64,000 bases of DNA, taken from Texcoconibacillus texcoconensis (GTDB lineage Bacteria > Bacillota > Bacilli > Bacillales > Salisediminibacteriaceae). Made by a program: the position numbers and the translations under genes. The number at the start of each line of letters is the position of its first letter. The first letter of the stretch is position 1. The DNA lies in the NCBI RefSeq assembly GCF_014202575.1, contig NZ_JACHHB010000005.1, positions 170,392 through 234,391 of the forward strand, in the 5' to 3' direction. Below the pieces are notes generated by a model, which was given only the letters and a program-made list of their open reading frames with translations, had not been told where the DNA came from and did no database searches. This document shows positions 45,857 to 54,570 of this stretch, in pieces.

Positions 45857-47755
45857 TTACCTATTTAATAAGCTTCCAACATAACGTAATAACTCATTTG
45901 CTGACACGGAGTTGTATCCATAGTCATCGATTAATCGTGCAATCACTTCATTGATTTTTTTCAATTGATCTTCATCTGGTGTTTGCGTTGACGTCGTAAT
46001 TTTCACAACATCTTTTAAATCTGCAAACAGCTTTTTCTGAATCGCTTCACGAAGCCGCTCATGTGATGAATAATCGAATTTCTGACCTTTTCTTGCGTAA
46101 GCAGAAATTCGAATGAGAATCTCTTCTCGGAAAGCTTTTTTCGCATTTTCAGAAATACCGATTTGTTCTTCAATTGAACGCATCAATTTTTCATCTGGAT
46201 TCATTTCTTCTCCTGTCAGTGGGTCCTGTATTTTATTTTTATTACAATATGCCTCAACATTGTCTAAATAATTATTCATGAGTGTTTTTGCAGACTCTTC
46301 ATACGAATATACAAATGCTTTTTGCACTTCTTTTTTGGCGATTTCATCATATTCTTTACGTGCAACAGAAATGTAATTCAGATACCGCTCGCGGTCTTCT
46401 TCGTTAATTGAAGCGTGTTGGTCAAGCCCTTCTTTAATCGCACGCAACACATCTAATGCATTGATCGAATTTAGACCTTTGCGGATGATTGCTGAAGAAA
46501 TACGATTGATCACGTAACGTGGGTCAATGCCGTCCATTCCTTCTTCTGGAAATTCTTTCTTTAATTCATCAACATCTTGTTGGTTAAAACCTTCCACATT
46601 TTCCTCATTGTACAATCTTAATTTTGTCAAAACATCGACACCTTGTTTTTTCGATTCCTCTAACCTTGTTAGAATCGTGAAAATAGCCGCAACTTTTAGT
46701 GCATGGGGAGCAATATGAACATCGGAAATATCACTTTCGTTAATCATCTTTTCATAAATTCGTTCCTCTTCTGACACTTTTAAATTGTACGGAACAGGCA
46801 TAACGATCATTCTTGATTGTAAGGCTTCGTTTTTCTTATCATTAATAAACGCTTGATACTCTGCTTCGTTCGTGTGCGCGACAATCATTTCGTCTGCACT
46901 AATAAGGGCGAACCTACCCGCTTTGAAATTCCCTTCTTGTGTTAACGACAATAAGTGCCATAAAAACTTTTCATCGCATTTCAACATTTCTTGAAATTCC
47001 ATTAAACCACGGTTCGCTTTATTTAGTTCACCATCAAAACGATACGCTCTTGGATCGGACTCAGAACCGTACTCTGCGATCGTTGAAAAATCAATGCTTC
47101 CTGTCAAGTCAGCAATATCTTGTGACTTTGGATCAGACGGGCTAAATGTTCCAATACCTGTTCGACGATCCTCAGACAAAAAGATTCGCTCCACTTTCAC
47201 ATCTTCAATTCTTCCACCGTATTCTTTTTCAAGCCGCATCATGTTTAACGGTGAAAGGTTCCCTTCAATTTTAATCCCGTACTCTTTGTAAAAATCATCA
47301 CGCATGTGCTGTGGTATTAAATGCAACGGGTCTTCGTGCATTGGGCACCCTTTGATGGCATAAATCGCACCACGATCTGTACGCGAATACTGCTCTAACC
47401 CCCGTTTTAACATTGTGACAATTGTAGATTTACCACCACTTACTGGCCCCATCAATAATAAAATCCGCTTTCTTACATCAAGACGTTTGGCAGCTGGATG
47501 GAAATACTCTTCGACTAAACGTTCAATACTCTCTTCTAATCCGTAAATCTCACCGTCAAAAAACTTATAGTGTTTTCTCCCGTCTTCTAATTCTTCAACT
47601 CCAGCATCATAAATCATGTTATAAATCCGCGAATGCGCTGTTTGTGCAACTTCTGGATTTTGTTTAACAATCTCTAAATACTCGGCAAATGTTCCTTCCC
47701 ACTTCAAACTTTCTTCTTCTTCCCGGTGGCGTTCAATTTGCTGTAAAATATCCAT
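45857..47755 (-). CDS. prkA: PrkA serine protein kinase / AAA+ ATPase
   Basis: A 632 aa protein of the PrkA family (Bacillus subtilis 631 aa). The N-terminal AAA+ domain has Walker A GPVSGGKST (103-111), and further features are FLSEDRRTGIGTFSPSDPKS, GLMEFQEMLKCDEKFLWHLL and the C-terminal kinase-like domain. It affects sporulation through SigK-dependent genes in Bacillus. The ATG at 47755 follows AGGAGGAGG; an upstream ATG gives 13 extra codons without support. Confidence 0.95.
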   Translation of the reverse strand: MDILQQIERHREEEESLKWEGTFAEYLEIVKQNPEVAQTAHSRIYNMIYDAGVEELEDGRKHYKFFDGEIYGLEESIERLVEEYFHPAAKRLDVRKRILLLMGPVSGGKSTIVTMLKRGLEQYSRTDRGAIYAIKGCPMHEDPLHLIPQHMRDDFYKEYGIKIEGNLSPLNMMRLEKEYGGRIEDVKVERIFLSEDRRTGIGTFSPSDPKSQDIADLTGSIDFSTIAEYGSESDPRAYRFDGELNKANRGLMEFQEMLKCDEKFLWHLLSLTQEGNFKAGRFALISADEMIVAHTNEAEYQAFINDKKNEALQSRMIVMPVPYNLKVSEEERIYEKMINESDISDVHIAPHALKVAAIFTILTRLEESKKQGVDVLTKLRLYNEENVEGFNQQDVDELKKEFPEEGMDGIDPRYVINRISSAIIRKGLNSINALDVLRAIKEGLDQHASINEEDRERYLNYISVARKEYDEIAKKEVQKAFVYSYEESAKTLMNNYLDNVEAYCNKNKIQDPLTGEEMNPDEKLMRSIEEQIGISENAKKAFREEILIRISAYARKGQKFDYSSHERLREAIQKKLFADLKDVVKITTSTQTPDEDQLKKINEVIARLIDDYGYNSVSANELLRYVGSLLNR

Positions 47756-47938
47756 GAGAAGCCTCCTCCTAAACCGATGATGCAAACTAGGCAATCATGT
47801 TTCCATCCTATGCGACTTTCGCTAGTATGATGCACAAGTTTCTACACTGTAGAGACAATAATTTCAAGGAACTTCCCTAATAAGCGGTAGGAAATAAGAT
47901 AATAGGTTTACAGATTAGAATAGAGAGAAGGAAATGGC

Positions 47939-49813
47939 ATGAAACTTTCAATTGGTTACGTCTTGATTTTATGTATGGGAATAAGCTTTTCACTTTTATT
48001 TCTAGAGCTGTCACATAAGTGGGATAACACGCAATCTGTCGATTCATATCTACAAGAACGTGTCGAGATTGATGACTGGTCACTCCCTCAAACAAGTATG
48101 ATTAAAGATAAACACGGGACAACGGTCACTGAATTTCATTCGCCTGACAACCGATTGAATTTATCAATGTCGGAAATCCCAGATGGCGTGATTGATGCTT
48201 TTATCGCTACCGAAGATCAGCTTTTCTACAACCACAGCGGCTTTGATGTTAGCGGGATGACACGAGCTTTATTTACCAACATACAAGCCAATGACATTGT
48301 ACAAGGTGGAAGCACAATTACTCAGCAACTCGTACGAAACATTTACTTAGGGCATACGCAAACGTACGACCGTAAACTTACAGAACTTCTTTATGCTTAC
48401 ATATGGGAACAAGAATATACGAAAGAGGAAATTTTAGAAGCTTATATCAATGCTGTTTACTTTCACAATGGTGCCTATGGGATTGAAGCCGCTAGTCAAT
48501 TATATTTCACTAAGACAGCCGAACAATTAACGATTGCTGAAGCTGCTTTCCTTGCTTCAATCCCTAATAATCCTAGCAATTACAATCCTTTTCTTCATAA
48601 AGAAAGAACAATTGAACGTCAACATTGGGTTCTCCAGCGAATGAAAAAAGAAGGCTATATAGATGAACCTACATATGAAGAAGCCATAGACGAGCCGATC
48701 GAGCTAAACCCTCGTGAAAAACAAAATGAGTATCCTGACTATACAGATTATGTCCTTGAAGAATTAGATTTGCTCCTTTCACAAGGTGATCATGAACATG
48801 CAGAAGATTTAATCGCTTTACTTAATATTGAAGAAGAGGGGGAAAAAGACAGAGTAAAACTTTTACTACAACATGGCGTTGTCATTGAAACAGGATTGGA
48901 CCCTGATATTCAAACCCATTTGAAAGAGACAGAGATGGCGCATATTGGAGAAGGAAACATACAAAGCTCTAGCGTAGTCATCGAGCACCGTGACCATGCG
49001 CTTCGCGGAATCTCTGGGGGGATTGGTTATGAAACACGAAACTTTCACCGTGGGTCTCAAGCATACAGACAACCTGGATCAGCAATAAAACCTATTCTTT
49101 CTTTTGCGCCATACTTAGAAAGATTTAATGTAAACCGTCATTCTATCATTAGCGCTCGACCATTTAACCATAATGGATATCAACCGAGTAATTACGGTGG
49201 TGCGATCTATGGAGATGTTCCGTTAGCAGTAGCATTTCAACAATCAATCAACACTGCAGCTGTACGCATGCTGTCGCAAGTTGGCGTACAAGAAGCTTTT
49301 TCAAAAATCGCCCCGTTCTCATTTGCAAAAGTAAATGAAGAAGATGCTCATTTACCTGCTGCATTAGGCGGGATGCAACATGGCGTATCTCCTTTAGAAT
49401 TGACAGATGCGTTTACATCATTTGCAAACGATGGCCAATATTCACCCGCACATGCAATCGAGCGAATTACAGACCATGATGGAAATGTCCTATATGAACA
49501 CCCTTTACAACCAACAACCGTTTGGTCACAATCAACAGCTCAAGAAATTCGTTACATGATGCAACGTGTCATCCAAAATGGAACAGGTCGACATGCAGCT
49601 TTTTCTACAGATGAATACCTTGGCGGGAAAACAGGGACTTCAAACAATTATCATGACCTTTGGTTTGTCGGATCAACGGATCGTTACACAGTTGGTCTAT
49701 GGGTCGGAAGCGATCGTCCAACTTCGCTTCGAGTAGCGAGTAACCAACAATTACATACCCAAACATGGCGACAAATCGTTGAACCCCTTACGAGGGAGGG
49801 AGTGGTAAACTAG
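47939..49813 (+). CDS. Class A penicillin-binding protein (transglycosylase/transpeptidase)
   Basis: A 624 aa bifunctional cell-wall synthase. It has one N-terminal membrane helix, a GT51 domain (ATEDQLFYNHSGFD with catalytic Glu, GGSTITQQLVRN, AYINAVYF), and a transpeptidase domain with RQPGSAIKP (SxxK serine), QSINTAA (SxN) and GGKTGTS (KTG). The size matches small class A PBPs such as PbpD or PbpG. The ATG follows AGAAGGAAA. It is divergent from prkA, and its 3' end overlaps the next convergent gene by 26 bp. Confidence 0.93.
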   Translation: MKLSIGYVLILCMGISFSLLFLELSHKWDNTQSVDSYLQERVEIDDWSLPQTSMIKDKHGTTVTEFHSPDNRLNLSMSEIPDGVIDAFIATEDQLFYNHSGFDVSGMTRALFTNIQANDIVQGGSTITQQLVRNIYLGHTQTYDRKLTELLYAYIWEQEYTKEEILEAYINAVYFHNGAYGIEAASQLYFTKTAEQLTIAEAAFLASIPNNPSNYNPFLHKERTIERQHWVLQRMKKEGYIDEPTYEEAIDEPIELNPREKQNEYPDYTDYVLEELDLLLSQGDHEHAEDLIALLNIEEEGEKDRVKLLLQHGVVIETGLDPDIQTHLKETEMAHIGEGNIQSSSVVIEHRDHALRGISGGIGYETRNFHRGSQAYRQPGSAIKPILSFAPYLERFNVNRHSIISARPFNHNGYQPSNYGGAIYGDVPLAVAFQQSINTAAVRMLSQVGVQEAFSKIAPFSFAKVNEEDAHLPAALGGMQHGVSPLELTDAFTSFANDGQYSPAHAIERITDHDGNVLYEHPLQPTTVWSQSTAQEIRYMMQRVIQNGTGRHAAFSTDEYLGGKTGTSNNYHDLWFVGSTDRYTVGLWVGSDRPTSLRVASNQQLHTQTWRQIVEPLTREGVVN

Positions 49814-50354
49814 CTAAAAATCCTTCATAAAGAGTGAATAATGCATAAAAAACACTTGTAATAAACAAAAACCAAAAAAATAATTGAAAGAAAATCATTC
49901 CGACTAAACCAGCACTGGAAAGTGAATCACTCACCTTATAAACAAAAAATACAAAGTATATGAAACTACTTAACAAAAGCGTCGCCATGAGTAAGGGGAA
50001 AGAAAACATGACAAAAATAGATGCAAGACTGCCAATGAGAAAAATCCATGCTCCTGAACGTACTGTTGACAAACCTGTCCCATCGCGATCTTTAGAAAAA
50101 AACAACATTGTAAGCTCATTGATCGTATTCGCTATCAATTTCAAAGCACTAAAGATCATAAAATAAATGAGCGTAAGAATAAATAAAAGCATCAGTAAAA
50201 ATTGGTGTTCGGAAAACCAATCACCGAGCTGAGCGAACATTCCTACTTGTTCGAGCCAAAGAACGATTATACCTTCCGTATATTTAGCTAACGATAAGCT
50301 AAATAGACATATAGACATTAGTGGAAAATAACTTGTTAAATATGTATTTTGCAT
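49788..50354 (-). CDS. DUF5366 (YufK-like) membrane protein
   Basis: A 188 aa protein with about five membrane helices. It resembles Bacillus subtilis YufK (NTYLTSYFPLMSICLFSLSL at the start, LIYFMIFSALKLIANTI), judged from memory. Function unknown. The ATG follows AAAGGAAG. Its 3' end overlaps the PBP gene on the other strand by 26 bp. Confidence 0.7.
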   Translation of the reverse strand: MQNTYLTSYFPLMSICLFSLSLAKYTEGIIVLWLEQVGMFAQLGDWFSEHQFLLMLLFILTLIYFMIFSALKLIANTINELTMLFFSKDRDGTGLSTVRSGAWIFLIGSLASIFVMFSFPLLMATLLLSSFIYFVFFVYKVSDSLSSAGLVGMIFFQLFFWFLFITSVFYALFTLYEGFLASLPLPPS

Positions 50355-50508
50355 ATATAGCTTCCTTTACTTTGTCAAACTCGCATTTATTATACGGGAA
50401 ATATTGTCACATTGAAAGATTGCACCGTAGGTCTTGTTTAGGTAAAATATAGTTAATCAAGTTTCCAACAAAATGATCGTAGTAACGATAGAAAGGGGAG
50501 GCGTTGTT

Positions 50509-50598
50509 ATGGATTTGCTTTTAATTCTTGGCGTTTGTTTAGCATTTCTCGTTGCGATTTTCACTGCTGGTTATGAAGATAAGCCGCATCGTCGTTAA
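50509..50598 (+). CDS. 29-residue single-TM peptide
   Basis: A tiny open frame, MDLLLILGVCLAFLVAIF followed by a polar tail ending in PHRR, preceded by GAAAGGGGAGG at good spacing and followed by a terminator. The layout (one hydrophobic helix with a short basic tail) is typical of real bacterial membrane micropeptides. Function unknown. It lies between the divergently oriented yufK-like gene and the convergent trmL. Confidence 0.65.
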   Translation: MDLLLILGVCLAFLVAIFTAGYEDKPHRR

Positions 50599-50617
50599 AA
50601 TTGAAAAAATGATAACG

Positions 50618-50676
50618 AAAGGTCTGCTTAGGACAAACTGATATAAAGTTTGCCCAAGCAGACCTTCCATTTTGAC
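50618..50676 (+). terminator. Bidirectional terminator between the micropeptide gene and trmL
   Basis: Stem AAGGTCTGCTT / AAGCAGACCTT (50619-50629 with 50656-50666), extended by CAAACT / AGTTTG. T-rich tails are present on both sides. Confidence 0.75.
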
Positions 50677-50691
50677 ACGATTTTTTTCATT

Positions 50692-51168
50692 TTATTGCAT
50701 CGGCATGAATTGTTGTTGACGTAACGCTTCGTATACCAAAATCGCTGCCGTATTCGATAAATTCAATGATCGTACGTTATCTGTCTGCGGAATCTTCACA
50801 CAACGATCTGGATACTTTTCAATTAACGATTCTGGAAGTCCTGTTGTTTCTCTTCCAAATATGAAAAAATAATCTTTATCCAACTGACTATAATCTAGCT
50901 CATGATAGAAGCTCGAATTACCAAACGTTTCAACAAAATAGAACGCCGCTTCCGAAAATTGCGTCAACAACTCCTCAATATCATCGTAATACTGGATGTT
51001 TACTTTTGGCCAATAATCACATCCCGCCCGCTTTAACATTCGATCCTCAGTTGAAAAACCAAGCGGACGTATCAAATGCAACGATGTATTCGTCGCAGCA
51101 CATGTCCGTGCAATATTCCCTGTATTGGCGGGTATTTCTGGTTGATAAAGTACAACGTGTAACCCCAA
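50692..51168 (-). CDS. trmL: tRNA (cytidine(34)-2'-O)-methyltransferase
   Basis: SPOUT-class enzyme of 158 aa that methylates the wobble ribose of tRNA-Leu. Motifs are LYQPEIPANTGNIARTC at the N-terminus, FIFGRETTGLPE, and the knotted C-terminus CVKIPQTDNVRSLNLSNTA. The frame opens at GTG 51177, which is part of GAGGTG; TTG at 51168 gives the standard MGLHVVLYQ start. Called cspR in Bacillus subtilis, with yhbB and queG as neighbours there as here. Confidence 0.93.
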   Translation of the reverse strand: MGLHVVLYQPEIPANTGNIARTCAATNTSLHLIRPLGFSTEDRMLKRAGCDYWPKVNIQYYDDIEELLTQFSEAAFYFVETFGNSSFYHELDYSQLDKDYFFIFGRETTGLPESLIEKYPDRCVKIPQTDNVRSLNLSNTAAILVYEALRQQQFMPMQ

Positions 51169-51251
51169 CCTTCTCACCTCTATATCCTGCTAAAATGCAA
51201 ACATCATTATACCACCTTTTTGCGAGCAAATAAAATATCTCAAGAAATAGA

Positions 51252-52145
51252 TCAACCACTTATGATATGAAAAAATTTATATTGGATATTTGGCGTCCAA
51301 GCTGTCGAGTCTTCGTACTTCCAATACCTCATGCGGCTGTTTACAGTGTGTGCATTTACAAGAGGCATCCCTTGCTGGTCAAAGGCTACAACGATCGTTG
51401 CATGTTGCCATCGTCCATTACCATCAAAGTCATACAAAATCACATCTCCCCGTTGTAACTGTTTCGGCGATTCTACCTCATGTGCTTGTAAACCACTTTC
51501 TGAGCCACTCAAATACCAACGAAACGAATGGGTTACAGCCCAGCTAAAACTCCATTGATTTCCTTTATACCACCAACCCTTCGCTCGATCTGGATAGCCA
51601 GTCATAGGGGCACCACCAGCATATAAGCATTGCGAAATAAAGTTGGTGCAATTATCTTCAAACCGTTGATACTGGGGATTATAATCATTCCACCAACGCT
51701 CAGCATATTTTACCGCCTCTAAACGATTATATTCATAGCGGTTTCTACTTCGCTCCATACGCCTCTGCTTTTTACGATTTACTGTTTGTTGATAATTACC
51801 ATCACTAGATAGACACCTCTCATCGACTAGTTTTCCCCTGTAAAAAAACGCACGACGATCATAAAAATGTTCTTCGATATAAAAAAAATCACCTTGTTTG
51901 ATCAAATGTTGCAGTGATAATCCATAATCAATCGTCTGTCCGTATGAATGTGTTTTTACACCGAATACTTGGCCCCCAATGATGTTTTTAACAATTTCCG
52001 CGTCTCTTTCTGCTAACTGCAACTTTTTCCTCTCTAAAGCTTCACGCTCTTCGCTTTGAAAAAAGGTTGATTGTTGGTCATCCCTAATATAACTTTGAAA
52101 ACATCCCTCTAAATAGTTTTTTAATGTCCTCACCCATTGCCCCAT
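51252..52145 (-). CDS. Putative amidase-domain protein (YhbB-like)
   Basis: A 297 aa protein. The C-terminal half (about residues 140-297) is an Amidase_6-type papain-like domain with Cys in NCTNFISQCLYAG, His in GRWQHATIVV and Asn/His in LVNAHTVNSR. The N-terminal half is rich in Arg, Lys and Tyr and is not recognised. No signal peptide is visible, which suggests a role inside the mother cell or spore. The ATG follows AGGAGG. The order queG-ogt-yhbB-trmL supports the YhbB assignment. Confidence 0.8.
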   Translation of the reverse strand: MGQWVRTLKNYLEGCFQSYIRDDQQSTFFQSEEREALERKKLQLAERDAEIVKNIIGGQVFGVKTHSYGQTIDYGLSLQHLIKQGDFFYIEEHFYDRRAFFYRGKLVDERCLSSDGNYQQTVNRKKQRRMERSRNRYEYNRLEAVKYAERWWNDYNPQYQRFEDNCTNFISQCLYAGGAPMTGYPDRAKGWWYKGNQWSFSWAVTHSFRWYLSGSESGLQAHEVESPKQLQRGDVILYDFDGNGRWQHATIVVAFDQQGMPLVNAHTVNSRMRYWKYEDSTAWTPNIQYKFFHIISG

Positions 52146-52265
52146 CCCTTGACCTCCTATTGCACGTTTTTCGCCTATTTACTATATGCAATAGGACAAT
52201 TCTTTCATGAAAGAATATTTAATGATGATTATGGAAAAAATATTTTTCCACATTTACTTTGAACA

Positions 52266-52313
52266 TTAAAAAAGAAGTTAGCCGAAGAGTGCTTTCTCTC
52301 GACTAACTTCTTT
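52266..52313 (-). terminator. Terminator of ogt
   Basis: Stem AAAGAAGTTAG / CTAACTTCTTT (52271-52281 with 52303-52313), followed by T6 on the minus strand. Confidence 0.8.
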
Positions 52314-52326
52314 CGTTCATGATTTA

Positions 52327-52860
52327 TTACGATGACATACGAGCATTGAAGCTTTCAAGTTGTAAAAGGGTTTCTTTTTTCTCTATTCCTCCACCGTAAC
52401 CGACCATCGATCCATTCGTTCCGATGACGCGATGACACGGAATAATTATAGGTACAGGGTTTTGATTGTTTGCTCCACCGATTGCACGTACCGCTTTCGG
52501 AGCACCGATTTCTAGCGCAATTTGTTTGTATGATTTTGTTTCCCCATACGGGATCGATTGTAACGTTTTCCATACTAAAGTTTGAAAACGCGTCCCCAAA
52601 AGGTCTAGCGGCACGTCAAATTCATACCTTTGTCCTTGAAAGTATTCATCCAATTGTTTTTGTACTGGTTTTAATGAATCAGCATCTTCTTTTAAAGGTG
52701 TACATAGTAAATGTTTCTTTAGTTTAGACTTTATCGTTAAATAAACGTCTTTAGCTGCCCCAAATTCAATCAAAATCATACCTTTTTCTGATTGGACAAG
52801 TGTTAACGGACCTAGTGGACTGTCCATTTCAGCATAGGAAATGAATTGTCGTTTCGTCAT
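52327..52860 (-). CDS. ogt: Methylated-DNA--protein-cysteine methyltransferase
   Basis: A 177 aa suicide repair protein that removes alkyl groups from O6 of guanine. The acceptor cysteine is in PIIIPCHRVIG, the DNA-binding helix-turn-helix contains GAPKAVRAIGGANNQNP with the arginine finger, and GYGGGIEKKETLL follows. Ogt/AdaB-like length. The ATG follows GAGGAG. It is placed between queG and the yhbB-like gene. Confidence 0.94.
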   Translation of the reverse strand: MTKRQFISYAEMDSPLGPLTLVQSEKGMILIEFGAAKDVYLTIKSKLKKHLLCTPLKEDADSLKPVQKQLDEYFQGQRYEFDVPLDLLGTRFQTLVWKTLQSIPYGETKSYKQIALEIGAPKAVRAIGGANNQNPVPIIIPCHRVIGTNGSMVGYGGGIEKKETLLQLESFNARMSS

Positions 52861-52930
52861 AACATCTCCTCATTTCATCAGTCCAGTTTATTTAATTCAT
52901 GATACTGGACAAAGTTTCTCACTACAACCG

Positions 52931-54073
52931 TTAAGTCGATTGATTTTCAAGGAACATCAGACCTTTTTCCATTTCATTTAAAACGTCTGCATCTTCTTCA
53001 GTTATTTGTGCTTCTTTTAATTTTTCAGCTGCATCATCAGTACCTATTTTCCCTATCGCCCAGGCAGCCGTACCGCGAATAACAGGTCTCGGATCTTGTT
53101 CAAGTAGTTGATACAATGTTGGTAATGCTTCCGTTTCCCGAAAGTGAGCCAAAGCGATAATAGCATTACGCTGAATCGGTTTTTTCCCTCTCCATGAACC
53201 AGCAATCGAACCGAACTTCGCTTTAAATTGTTTATTGCTAATTGTTAACAATGGTTCTAGTTTAGGTTTTACCACTTCTGGATCTGGTTCCATTTCAGGA
53301 TGGTGATCAGCGTTGATTCCTTTGTTCTCTGGACAAACCGTTTGACATGTATCACATCCATACAATCGGTTACCTATTTTATCTCGATACCGATCAGGTA
53401 AAAAACCTTTCGTTTGCGTTAAATAAGCAATGCATTTACTAGAATCCAATTGTCCACCTTGCACAAGAGCCCCGGTCGGACAAGCGTCAACACATTTATT
53501 ACAGGTTCCACATTGATCCTCTAAAGGTTGATCCGCTTCCAATGGTATAGTCGTTATCATTTCACCAAGATATACATATGAGCCCCATTCGGGTGTTATC
53601 ACTGCACAATTTTTTCCTGACCATCCTATACCTGCTCTTTCTGCTACAGCACGGTCCGAAAGTTCACCTGTATCAACCATAGAAGCACATCGAGCATCTG
53701 GTACTTTTCCTTTGATAAATTCCTCTAATAAATGTAATTTACGACGTAAGATATGGTGATAATCTTCTCCCCAAGATGCACGACAAAAAATACCTCTTCT
53801 ATCACCACGTTTAGATTTAGGCGCATTTTTTAGTTTTGAAGGATAGGCAAGTGCAATCGAGACAATCGATTTTGCTTCTGGTAACAACAAAGGAGGATTC
53901 GTCCGCTTTTCAATGTCTGGTTCTTCAAAGCCTGATTGATAACCTAGTTCTTGTTGTTTAATGAGACGGTCCTTTAGTGTAACAAACGGATCAGCAGCGG
54001 CAAAGCCAATTTTATCGATACCTATAGTTTTACTATATGCAATTAAGTCTTTTTTCAATTGGGCATCTATCAT
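52931..54073 (-). CDS. queG: Epoxyqueuosine reductase
   Basis: Cobalamin and 4Fe-4S enzyme of 380 aa for the last step of queuosine formation on tRNA. The two cluster motifs are CGTCNKCVDACPTGAL and CDTCQTVCPEN; the catalytic region is SMVDTGELSDRAVAERAGIG. The C-terminal ~90 aa form HEAT-like repeats that bind tRNA (RPVIRGTAAWAIGKIG). The ATG at 54073 follows AAGGA with 8 nt spacing. Bacillus subtilis yhbA is the counterpart. Confidence 0.95.
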   Translation of the reverse strand: MIDAQLKKDLIAYSKTIGIDKIGFAAADPFVTLKDRLIKQQELGYQSGFEEPDIEKRTNPPLLLPEAKSIVSIALAYPSKLKNAPKSKRGDRRGIFCRASWGEDYHHILRRKLHLLEEFIKGKVPDARCASMVDTGELSDRAVAERAGIGWSGKNCAVITPEWGSYVYLGEMITTIPLEADQPLEDQCGTCNKCVDACPTGALVQGGQLDSSKCIAYLTQTKGFLPDRYRDKIGNRLYGCDTCQTVCPENKGINADHHPEMEPDPEVVKPKLEPLLTISNKQFKAKFGSIAGSWRGKKPIQRNAIIALAHFRETEALPTLYQLLEQDPRPVIRGTAAWAIGKIGTDDAAEKLKEAQITEEDADVLNEMEKGLMFLENQST

Positions 54074-54099
54074 GTTGTTCATCCTTCTTTTTTAGCGCT

Positions 54100-54138
54100 A
54101 AAAAAAAAGCAGCGTTTCCTCTTCCATCCGGAACACTA
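54100..54138 (-). terminator. Terminator of the tRNA-Gly transcript
   Basis: Stem AGCGTTTCC / GGAACACT (54111-54119 with 54130-54137, imperfect), followed by T8-9 on the minus strand. Confidence 0.6.
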
Positions 54139-54158
54139 CTTTAACTTTTATATTTTAG

Positions 54159-54232
54159 TGGAGCGGGTGATGGGAATCGAACCCACGACATCAGCTTGGA
54201 AGGCTGAGGTTTTACCACTAAACTACACCCGC
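54159..54232 (-). tRNA. tRNA-Gly(TCC)
   Basis: Cloverleaf of 74 nt including an encoded CCA, with anticodon TCC in the loop CTTCCAA and a standard T-arm (GTTCGATTC). It stands alone with its own promoter and terminator. Confidence 0.95.
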
Positions 54233-54281
54233 ACATTCTTTTTCCGATTACATTTCGTTTTCCTTACGCATAATGGCCTTC

Positions 54282-54342
54282 TTCATGTCTCTTCCTCTTC
54301 TTGGCGTTTCTTTGATGTGGATGCGTCGAGACAACTCGATGT
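54282..54342. repeat. tRNA-spacer repeat element, copy 1
   Basis: Shares TGTCTCTTCCTCT at its left end and a 22 bp identical right end (with the hairpin TCGAGACAACTCGA) with 63448-63507. It lies in the transcribed leader of tRNA-Gly. Confidence 0.7.
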
Positions 54343-54368
54343 GTTTATCTACTTGATTATTTCTTTGT

Positions 54369-54397
54369 ATTTTACTGACAGGTAATTGTTTTGTCAA
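54369..54397 (-). promoter_or_regulatory. Promoter of tRNA-Gly
   Basis: TTGACA (54392-54397) and TAAAAT (54369-54374) with exactly 17 bp between them. Transcription would start about 130 nt before the mature tRNA. Confidence 0.75.
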
Positions 54398-54570
54398 GTG
54401 CTCACACGTTAACGACAAAGGCCTTTTTAAAGCTTAATAATTATTATTCCCTTTTTTCACCTTGCTTATACGTCAAAACATAAAAGATATTCTGATACAT
54501 AAACATTTTATGTGTGTAAATGTCTGTTTTCATTTAAATGATCACCAATGAAAGAGAGGGTATGAACAAC

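Larger units (their letters stand above)
54233..54570. other. Intergenic region between tRNA-Gly and the catalase gene
   Basis: It contains the tRNA-Gly promoter (54369-54397), a ~60 bp element shared with the tRNA cluster (54282-54342), and the upstream region of the catalase gene, where I found no clear sigma-A or sigma-B promoter. Confidence 0.5.

Noticed and set aside
54059..54385. 108-codon plus-strand frame across tRNA-Gly
   Set aside because: Antisense of the tRNA gene and its leader; contains the same GIEPTT-type false motif.
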